This document shows, one piece after another, positions 1 through 7,000 of a stretch of DNA of 9,898 nt. Each line of letters opens with the position of its first letter. Position 1 is the stretch's first letter. Position numbers and translations under genes: made by a program. This DNA comes from Acidiferrobacteraceae bacterium (GTDB lineage Bacteria; Pseudomonadota; Gammaproteobacteria; Acidiferrobacterales; Acidiferrobacteraceae): assembly GCA_027343725.1 (NCBI GenBank), contig DAHWKH010000099.1:1-9898 (forward strand). The letters are read 5' to 3'. The notes beneath the pieces were generated by a model. The model did not search any database. It saw only the letters and a program-made list of their open reading frames with translations, and had not been told where the DNA came from.

Positions 1-120
1 GACTTACACAGGCCATTTATCGATGCTGTTAAACTGAAGTGCCCGGAATGTTCAGAAACTATGGAAAGGGAGCCATATGTCATAGATATGCGCGCCTCCA
101 AGGCCGGCCAGCGGCCATAA
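1..120 (+). pseudogene. ileS: Truncated isoleucyl-tRNA synthetase fragment
   Basis: An open frame enters from outside the window and stops at TAA 118-120. Its first 29 or so residues include DLHRPFID, a CPEC zinc-knuckle-like motif and EPYVID. This is the order seen in class I isoleucyl-tRNA synthetases of the eukaryote-like (type 2) group, just before the conserved C/V-WFDSG motif. Here the similarity ends after VID (about base 87) and an unrelated tail of about ten residues (MRASKAGQRP) leads to the stop. The enzyme's catalytic and anticodon-binding remainder is therefore missing, and no WFDSG continuation was seen elsewhere in the window. The fragment is visibly AT-richer than the DNA after base 90, which marks a junction with different DNA. 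What lies upstream of base 1 cannot be seen. The family call is from memory of the motif; the truncation is directly visible. Confidence 0.75.
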
Positions 121-684
121 CCGGCATTACGCCGCGCCAGGCGGGCAACGATCTTTCCCATGGTACCCTCACCGCTCCCGGAAACAAAAAAGACTCATGA
201 GACGATAGATGAGGCCCCGTCCCCCGCCACCTCGTGTCGCATCGCATCCGGCCTCGATCGCGCATCGCGGCAACCCCGCACTCGCGTCGTCATATCCCGA
301 GTCCCGGCCGCGCACGGGCCCAGGCGCCGGCTCACGGGACCTGTCGTCCGCAAGCCCCACCGACGGGTCATCCCATCCCGCCCTAGGCCCTATCCGTCGT
401 ACCCGGGCGAGTCCAGGAGGCGCACGCCGTGACATGCCCGGCAGGTGATTTCACCGCGGCACGGATTGCGACCAAACCATCGCACACCCGGCCCCACCCC
501 GCCCCGGGATTGCCGGCGGCATGGGCCGCGCAATGGTCGATCAAGCCGCATACCATGCCCGTACTCGCCATGACCGCCCCGGAACTCATCCCCTCGCCGC
601 CACAAAACCATCGTTGGCATAGCCGCTATTTCACCACATTATATCCTACGATTATTTGATAATGCTCAGTATTACATACGAAAC
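121..684. other. Gene-poor stretch, nothing recognised
   Basis: No reading frame on either strand here gives a protein I can relate to any family. The short frames present are arginine- and proline-rich, as expected by chance in GC-rich DNA. The only structured part is the AT-rich end from about 628 onward, described separately. Confidence 0.5.
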
Positions 685-700
685 CTATAATATTCGTGAC
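628..700. promoter_or_regulatory. AT-rich island with TATAAT hexamers on both strands
   Basis: This is a sharp AT-rich patch in otherwise GC-rich DNA. A perfect TATAAT lies on the + strand at 686-691 and another on the - strand at 643-638. A TTGATA on the + strand (656-661) is 24 bases from the + hexamer, too far for a standard sigma-70 promoter, and I see no good -35 for the - hexamer. No recognised gene starts next to either. It could be a promoter relic of a lost gene, or a piece of AT-rich foreign DNA. Confidence 0.25.
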
Positions 701-1252
701 ATGATTCTGTCCGCCGGCCGCACTCCCTGATAGGCGCCAGGCATACCCCCTCTTTCTGATACGAACCTGCCCCCAAGTCGCCAGCGCGCATTGTCGGGCA
801 CCCGCGACCGGGCCACACCGCTTCCGAGCACCCGGACCCCAGCCCTCCCGACCTGCCGATCATCCGTGACCATCGGGGGCCGGTTGGCAACGCGATCCCT
901 TAGCTGTATCGGCATACAGCCCGGCGTCGTGGTATAGCCTGCGGCCTCCCTTCCATCGTCGCCTTTCGGATACAAAATACGGGCAAAATCCCTGGCAATC
1001 GGGCGTTGGCCGTTCTTGGAAGCGGCGTCCCGCACAAAGGCCTCACCGCCTTCCCGAACCGTCGTACCGCCGTCGTTCGTCTTCGCCCTCCGACGCCGCC
1101 ATCGGATCTTGGCGCGCCAGGCGTCTCCGGGGACGACACCCCTGCGCTCCCGACACCTCCGAGAGCCCGTGAAGCTCGGGGTCTTTCTTGATCTCTGTCA
1201 GCGGTGCGGAACTCTTCGCATCGTTGATCTTGATGCCGTTTTGCGAAGACTC
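685..1252 (-). pseudogene. Possible decayed coding region, unrecognised
   Basis: Two overlapping - strand frames read like one protein broken by a frame change. The first, open from 1252 down to 1043, begins NGIKINDAKSS and continues APLTEIKKDPELHGLSEV, lysine- and glutamate-rich with normal codon choice. The second is open from about 1140 down to 685 and contains GGEAFVRDAASKNG, ARDFARILYPKG and GYTTTPGCMPIQLRD. Neither resembles random arginine/proline-rich GC translation, unlike the other short frames nearby. No convincing start codon with a ribosome-binding site was seen; a GTG at 1035 begins the second part if it is read alone. I recognise no family and assign no function. It is on the same strand as the WYL and Ntn-hydrolase remnants and downstream of them. 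It may be chance open frame. Confidence 0.25.
904..919. promoter_or_regulatory. LexA-like (SOS-box) palindrome
   Basis: CTGTATCGGCATACAG is a perfect match to the CTGT-N8-ACAG core of the gammaproteobacterial LexA operator. The symmetry extends one base each side, giving a 7-base perfect inverted repeat around CGGC (903-920). No recognised gene begins immediately beside it; it lies inside the possible decayed frame on the - strand. It may be an orphan operator of a lost SOS gene, a small hairpin, or chance. Confidence 0.3.
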
Positions 1253-1354
1253 TCAGCGGCGCCAATCCCGTATCCGATTCCACCCTCATGGAAGACGCGG
1301 CCGCCCCTATCTGTCGAGGCGAAGCAGGCATGCGGTATCTCCGGTCACGCGACC

Positions 1355-1905
1355 TCAAGCGCCGGGGACCCGGTAGCGGGCCGCCAGGGCCTGAGCCGCT
1401 TCCGCCATGGTCTTACGAAGGCGCGCCGGTTTTTTTGACCCCGGCCTTGTCCCCGAACCCCAGGATCCACCAGCGCCACTGCCCGGTGTAGGGGAACGTG
1501 GCGCGAAGACACATCCACCCATCACGTGCGGGCGTCAGGGGGTGGTCGGAGGCCAAAGGGATGTCCGCAAGATAGCGGGCGGCGTCGGCCTCGATGAGCA
1601 ACTCGATCCGGATGGCCTCGCCGCCCCCAAAGCCCATGCCCTCGGAGGCGATGTAGGCATCGAGATCGGATCCTGCTGGCCGCACGGCCGGCACGTCCAG
1701 AGCCTCGACCGCCTTCATACGGTGCCGCACCAAAAGGTAGGGGTCGCTATAGCGGAAAAGATCCATACGAGGTAGCGCACTGCGCCGCGCCGCACGGACC
1801 CCAGAGGGTGCGCGCCATCGTGGTCGGCCGGCTCTCGTCGCCAGGCTTCGGGTAACGGATCGTCACCTGGCGGTCTTCGAGCAGTGCCTCGTCAAGGGTT
1901 CGAAC
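1355..1905 (-). pseudogene. Broken WYL-domain transcriptional regulator
   Basis: About 180 codons match the ligand-sensing C-terminal half of WYL-family regulators (DeoR-like HTH plus WYL plus WCX). Reading 5' to 3' on the - strand, frame A gives LDEALLEDRQVTIRY. Frame B, from 1810, gives HPLGSVRRGAVRYLV, with the YL of the WYL motif. Frame C, from about 1766, gives DPYLLVRHRMKAVEALD and the WCX segment ending WWILGFGDKAGV. After a run of seven A (1436-1430) a further frame gives PARLRKTMAEAAQALAARYR and stops at TGA 1357-1355. Three frame changes are thus needed: near 1811-1816, near 1764-1768 and in the A7 run. Six A would join the last two frames. The N-terminal winged helix-turn-helix is absent, replaced by the end of the Ntn-hydrolase remnant. 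WYL proteins sense ligands and often control defence or DNA-damage genes; this one cannot bind DNA as it stands. Confidence 0.82.
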
Positions 1906-2182
1906 CGTTCGCCAAGTCCCGCGCATACTCGACCAAGGGATCAAACCGCAGGCCCCAGAGCTTCTGGGCGCAGACCTTGACCGCGGTCTCCCACGGCGCG
2001 CCCGTGATGGCCGCCGGTCCATAGGTCATGATCGCGACCGGCAGGTCGGGCGACAGGGAAAAGAGCTTCTCAGCCGTGTAATAGATCTTCTTGCGGCCGC
2101 AATCCCCATCGCCGACCGCCACCACGCTATCGGCCGCCAGCGCCATACCGCACTTGTTCATCACCGCCACTTCGCATGTCAT
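1892..2182 (-). pseudogene. 5' fragment of a proteasome-like Ntn-hydrolase
   Basis: From ATG 2182-2180 the frame reads MTCEVAVMNKCGMALAADS, then KKIYYTAEKLFSL, IMTYGPAA, PWETAVKV and DPLVEYARDLANG, and stops at 1892. This is the N-terminal layout of a proteasome/HslV-like fold. Threonine follows the initiator methionine directly, an AADS aspartate lies exactly where Asp17 sits relative to Thr1, and lysines near position 31 fit Lys33. It resembles a poorly described bacterial group with KIYNTANKLF- and PWETVIK-type motifs (from memory). Such proteins are normally much longer; only about 96 residues remain, and the reading frame ends just past the junction with the WYL remnant. I chose ATG 2182 because it exposes Thr2 and has GGGG six bases upstream; ATG 2188 is the alternative. 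If translated it would lack most of the fold. Confidence 0.65.
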
Positions 2183-2373
2183 GCACATCCCCGAGACGCC
2201 ATGCCGGATGGGCCGGTGCGCGGGATCCGCCGCGCGCGTGACCGCCAACACCAGGCTAGCAAGGACCTGCGACAGGCCGCGTCACACAAAGACCGGCACC
2301 GGCCATGCCTGATCGCCGCTGCGTGCGGGCGCGACACCGCCTTGTGTAGAATGACCGTCTTTTGGAGTACCCC
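2183..2373. other. Divergent intergenic region upstream of the NERD helicase
   Basis: This lies between the start of the Ntn-hydrolase remnant (- strand) and the helicase start (+ strand). It holds a TAGAAT at 2347-2352 as a possible -10 for the helicase gene, but no matching -35 is evident about 17 bases upstream. A GGAG at 2364-2367 is the likely helicase ribosome-binding site. Nothing else was recognised. Confidence 0.35.
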
Positions 2374-3999
2374 ATGGCAACCCTGCGCCCATCGTTGGAA
2401 GGCCAGCACGCGGTACGGCCCGGTGAACAGCGGGAATTCGACGTCCTGCGTCAACTGGAAGCCGAATTGCCGGCCGATTTCACCATCTTTCACGGCGTCA
2501 TGTGGTCATCGGTCCATGACGGTGTCCAATGGTTCGGTGAGTGCGATGCCATAGTGCTCGCGCCCAACGGGAGTCTCGTGATCCTCGAGGTCAAGGCCGG
2601 GGCTGTGGAATGGACGAGCGAGGGTCTGCGCAAGCGCTACGGCGATCGCACGAAAGACATAGGCCGGCAGGCGCGCGTGCAGTACGCGGCGTTGCGTCAG
2701 CGCCTCCAAAGTAGCGACCTCCACGTCCACGTGGCCCACATCCTGGTGCTGGCCGATCAGGTCGTGGGGACGGGCAGCATCGGCTACCCCAGGGAACGCA
2801 TCGTCGACGCCGACGAGATGCCAGACCTCGCCCGCCGGGTCCAAGACGCGATCCCCGCGGCCGCCACGCACGCCCCCACGAACAAGCGAATGTCGCGGTT
2901 TCTGGATGACGTCTTCGATCTCGGGATTGATGCCGGCCGGCGCATCGAGTGGCTCAAGGACACGGTAACGCGCCTGTCCGATGGCCTCGCGACCTGGGTG
3001 CCGCGCATCACATCCCCAAGCGGGGTGTTCCGGATCGAGGCCACCGCCGGGTCCGGCAAGACGCAGCTTGCGTTACGCCTTCTCCAGGAGGCTGTAAGTC
3101 ACGGCCACAAGGCGCAATACGTCTGCTACCATCGTCCTCTCGCCGACCGTATGCGCGAGATCGGCCCGGGCGAATGCGGCTATGCGACTTTCCATGAGCT
3201 CGCGCTCGCCAGCCTGCGTGGCCGCGAAGGCCGCATCGACTTCGCGGACTCAGACCTCTTTGCGCGCGCCGCCGCCCTGTACAGCGGATCGCCAGGCGAT
3301 ACCGCCTGGTCGCTTCTCGTCATAGACGAGGCGCAGGACTTCGATGCCGAATGGATCGCGAGCCTGCGGCGACAGATGGCCTCTGGGGGACGGGCCTATA
3401 TCTTGGGTGATGCCGATCAACAGATGCGTCCCGCGACCGCCGGCGCATGGGCGGACGCGGTCACGCTGCGCTGCATGGACAATTTTCGCAATCCCCGGCG
3501 GATCGTGCAGTGCATCAATGCCCTGGGTCTCGCCTCCTCGCCCCTCACGGCCCGCGGTCCGGTCGACGGCGATCTGCCAGGGTTTCATATATGGGCGGCG
3601 GACGATGCCGGCGGCCTGCGCGCGACCGAGGACTTGATCGCAGGCCTCATCGCCGAAGGCCTGGCGCCGGACCATATGGTCGTTCTGAGCGGCAAAGGGC
3701 GGCGCGCCTCGGCCGTCGTCCAGAAAAGCACGCTCGCGGATATCACCCTCAGGCGCTTTACGGGGTCTTTCGACCCATCCGGCCGCGCGATCTGGACCGA
3801 GGGTGCGCTCGTTGCCGACACCATTGCACGCTTCAAGGGACAATCGGCCCCGGTCGTAATCCTCGCGGAACTCGATTTTCCCGTACTCGATGCCCCTACC
3901 CGCCGGCTGCTCTTCACCGGAATGACGCGCGCCCAATGGCGCCTCGAATGTGTCATGAGCGCGCGCACGGAGGAGCTCCTGATGGAGGCCCTGGCGTAA
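2374..3999 (+). CDS. NERD-domain nuclease/superfamily 1 helicase protein
   Basis: A 541-residue soluble protein. The N-terminus is a NERD (nuclease-related, restriction-like fold) domain, with FGECDAIVLAPNG (Glu56, Asp58) and VILEVKAG (Glu72, Lys74) as its putative metal/catalytic core. An SF1 UvrD-like helicase core follows: Walker A ATAGSGKT (about 223-230), Walker B LLVIDEAQDF (Asp318, Glu319), motif III LGDADQQ (about 345-351), NFRNPRR (370-376), DTIARFKG (about 482-489) and the arginine-finger motif FTGMTRAQWRL (514-524). NERD plus SF1 helicase is the architecture of the single-gene staphylococcal phage-defence protein Nhi. Related proteins may process DNA in other settings, so a defence role is inference. 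I start at ATG 2374 because GGAG at 2364-2367 gives a six-base spacer; an in-frame TTG at 2362 overlaps that site. The gene stands alone on its strand and converges on the fusion kinase 87 bases away. All motifs appear intact. Confidence 0.9.
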   Translation: MATLRPSLEGQHAVRPGEQREFDVLRQLEAELPADFTIFHGVMWSSVHDGVQWFGECDAIVLAPNGSLVILEVKAGAVEWTSEGLRKRYGDRTKDIGRQARVQYAALRQRLQSSDLHVHVAHILVLADQVVGTGSIGYPRERIVDADEMPDLARRVQDAIPAAATHAPTNKRMSRFLDDVFDLGIDAGRRIEWLKDTVTRLSDGLATWVPRITSPSGVFRIEATAGSGKTQLALRLLQEAVSHGHKAQYVCYHRPLADRMREIGPGECGYATFHELALASLRGREGRIDFADSDLFARAAALYSGSPGDTAWSLLVIDEAQDFDAEWIASLRRQMASGGRAYILGDADQQMRPATAGAWADAVTLRCMDNFRNPRRIVQCINALGLASSPLTARGPVDGDLPGFHIWAADDAGGLRATEDLIAGLIAEGLAPDHMVVLSGKGRRASAVVQKSTLADITLRRFTGSFDPSGRAIWTEGALVADTIARFKGQSAPVVILAELDFPVLDAPTRRLLFTGMTRAQWRLECVMSARTEELLMEALA

Positions 4000-4022
4000 T
4001 ACGCTCATCGCCATGATGGGTC

Positions 4023-4038
4023 CGGGAGCCGTCTCCCG
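4023..4038. terminator. Short hairpin between convergent genes
   Basis: CGGGAG, a CCGT loop and CTCCCG form a perfect 6-base-pair stem midway between the helicase stop and the kinase stop. There is no T-run on either side, so it is not a textbook intrinsic terminator. Its position suits a two-way 3'-end or pausing element. Confidence 0.35.
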
Positions 4039-4086
4039 CGGCGCGTACCGGACAGCACAGCGCCATGCGCCGTCACCGAGTCGCGG

Positions 4087-7000
4087 TTACTGTACCTGAG
4101 CTGCGGTCAGGAGCAAGGCGGCCTGCCGCAGGTCCTCGAGCCGGAATGGCTTTACGATGCGCCCGTTGAAGCCATAGGCGGCAAAATCCGCGATGATCGG
4201 ATCGTTGGCATAGCCGCTCGCCACGATGACGCGCGCGTTCGGGTCGATGGCCCGCAATTCAAGCAGAGCCTCCTTGCCGCCCATGCCCCCGCGGACCGTG
4301 AGATCCAGGATGACCCCGTCATAGGGGCGCCCATCCCTGAACGCCTGGCGATAGGCCGCGACCGCCGTTTGGCCATTTTCAGCGCAGTCGGCCTCGTAAC
4401 CTAGGCGCGCAAGAAGTGCCTGCGTGAGGCCCCGTATGGAGGCCTCATCGTCCATGACGAGCAGGCGGCCGGTCCCGGCAGCCACAGGCGGGGTGGACGT
4501 ATCCGCCTTCACCGGCAGCGCCCGCGACGCGGGCAAATAAACGAGAAAGGTGGCACCCCCACCCGGCGGCGATTGGACGGTCAGATGGCCGCCATGCTTT
4601 TGGATCACGCGGTAGGATGTGGTGAGACCAAGCCCGCTGCCCTTAGCCTTGGTCGTATAGAAGGGATCGAATATCTTCGGAAGATGCTCTTCGGGAATAC
4701 CCGGCCCTTCATCGGTCAGGGCGATGCGTACATAGTCGGTGTCGCGCCGCGGCACTGCGGGATCGAGGTTGGGCATGGTGAGATTCTCGCAGACGACGGT
4801 GAGTCGCCCCCCTTCCGGCATTGCTTGCTGGGCGTTGATGACGAGGTTCGAGATCACCTGACGCATCTGCCCCTCATCGGCCTCGACGCACCAGAGACCC
4901 TCAGGAATGATGCAGACCGGGCGCACATTGGATCCGCGCAAAGGAAATTGTACCCACCCTTCCAGGGCTCGACCGAGATCAAGGAGGGTCTTTACGGGGC
5001 TTCCGCCGCGCGCGAAAGTCAAAAGCTGCTGAGTCAATTGCTGGGAGGCGAAACACGCCTGCTCGGCATCGCTCAGGAGCTTCAAGGGTTCATCGTGCCC
5101 GGGGATGGCGAGTTTCGCGAGATAGAGGTTGCTCAGGATGGCGGTCAGCAGATTGTTGAAGTCGTGCGCGAAGCCGCCTGCAAGAACCCCCAGGGATTCG
5201 AGCTTGCTGGCTTTCGCCATGTCGGCCTCCATGCGCTGACGCTCGGTGATGTCGACCGCTGATCCGATCATGCCAAGAAACATATTTTCTGGGGAAAAGT
5301 GCGGATATCCCATGAGGACTACGTGGCGATATTGGCCGTCGTGACGTCTCAACCGGCACTCGCTGTGAAACTCCCGACGCATGTCGTAGGCGTGGAGATA
5401 GAGCGCCTCGCATTCCTTACGGTCTTCCGGGTGAATGCCATCAAGCCACCCATGTCCGGCCTCGTCGGCCGCCGGACGGCCGGTGAATCTAAGCCAACGG
5501 CGGTTGAAATAGGAGGCGGTGGGATGAGGGCCCGACATCCAGACCATGATGGGTAGGGCCTCGGCGATGAGACGGAACTGCCGTCCGGTGTCGCGCAGCA
5601 CCCGGTCTGTAATGTCTTCGATGGAGAGCACGATCATGGGCGTCCCGGAGTCGCCGGCCAGCAGCTTGCGCCCGTTGACCGACAAGGTCCGGTTGCCCTG
5701 CCCCGGCAGGTCGTAGCTGACGCGGAAGTCATCGAAGGTCGCCGCCTGCGCGAGCACGCCGTTCAGGAGCCCCCGGAGCACGCCCCCGCTCCATGCGCCA
5801 TGGTTTATGTCGAACAGCGACTGGTTCACGACCGAGGCCTCGGAGATGCGGAAGGTCTCGTAAAACGCGGCGTTTGCGGTGTCGATGCGCAAATCGGCTC
5901 GCAGGATGACAAGCGGCACGCGCGCCGTGCGCAAGATCGCCTCCGCATACCCTTTGGCCTGCTCGATCTCCTGGTGGATACGCTTCACCGTATCGATATC
6001 GGCCAGCATGAGGACCGCGCCATCGGTCACGCCGTCGTGCTGATAGGGTCTTGCCTGCGCAAGGTACCAGCGACCGCTATGGTCCCGGACCTCTCGTTCA
6101 ACCACGCAGCCGTCGTCGATGGCGGCGGCGGCAAGCGGCGCCATATCGACAGCCGGTAGCGTATGCCGGATTCCGGCGATTGCCGACAGCGGCCGGCCGA
6201 TGTCGGTCGCCGCAATCTGGAAAACGCGTTGGGCGGCGGCCGTGCAGCGGCGTACGGTGAGATCGTGATTCAAGATGAGCAGTGGGAGCTCGATGCTGAC
6301 CTCAAGATTGTTGAGGTCGTCGTTCAGCAGCTTCAGGGCATGGTTGCGTGCCGCGAGTTCCTCGTTCAGTGTGCTCAGCTCCTCGTTTGTGGATTCGAGC
6401 TCCTCGTTCGTGGTCTCGAGCTCCTCGAGGGTCGTCTGAAGCTCTTCCTCTCGGCATTGCGCCTGCTCCGATAAAAACTCGAGGTCGCGCGTCAGGTCGG
6501 CGATGCGCCCATGGGTCCCATCCAGGGATCGGTGCGCCTGGATGAGCGCGGATTCCAGGTCCGTACCGCTCGGCGTACCGGCCATGGAGCGTTCATGTGA
6601 TATGCGTTGGGGTAAGGTGGAGCCCGTCTTGGCGGGTGCGGCGGCGGTCTGCGGGGCCGGTGCCAGGAAGGAGACGAGGTGACAAGACAATCCCTCGTGG
6701 CGCAACGGCTCCGCCTGCAGGATGATGCGGGTGTCCGCGCCATTCATCGGGATGTATCCTTCGGCGATCGCACCATGCCCGCTCTGGCGAGCCTCGTCCA
6801 GGACCTTGCGCAAGGGTGCCACAAGCGATTCCTTGACGCGATCCAGAATGTGGTCGGGCAAGGTGCCGCGCGTCTGCGGCCAGTCGACATAAGTCCGCGC
6901 CTCGGCCCCGAAAACGGCCAGGATTCGCAGGTCCGGGGCGATCAAAACAACGGCTGGTCCCCATTGGGCCACAATCGCGTGCGCGGCGCGTTGCACGATG

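Noticed and set aside
1146..1182. CCGAG...CTCGG hairpin followed by a T-rich stretch as a + strand terminator
   Set aside because: The stem is short, the loop is long, the T-run is interrupted, and there is no recognised + strand gene upstream.
1420..1437. GGCGCGCC followed by seven T as an intrinsic terminator
   Set aside because: The palindrome has no loop, and the T-run is the reverse of the A7 tract inside the WYL remnant.
1016..1438. 140-codon + strand frame
   Set aside because: The composition is arginine/serine/proline-rich, there is no family resemblance, and the opposite strand carries the WYL remnant and a more protein-like frame.
1891..1910. GGTTCGAACC resembles a tRNA T-loop
   Set aside because: The flanking bases do not form a T-stem or acceptor stem on either strand, and no anticodon arm fits upstream.
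2362..2373. TTG start four codons upstream for the NERD helicase
   Set aside because: It overlaps the GGAG that is well spaced for the ATG at 2374.
3250..4014. 254-codon - strand frame opposite the helicase
   Set aside because: It is a shadow of the helicase gene, whose motifs are unambiguous; the translation shows no known domain.
4573..5262. 229-codon + strand frame opposite the kinase
   Set aside because: It is antisense to the HisKA/HATPase region and is explained by the codon bias of the real gene.
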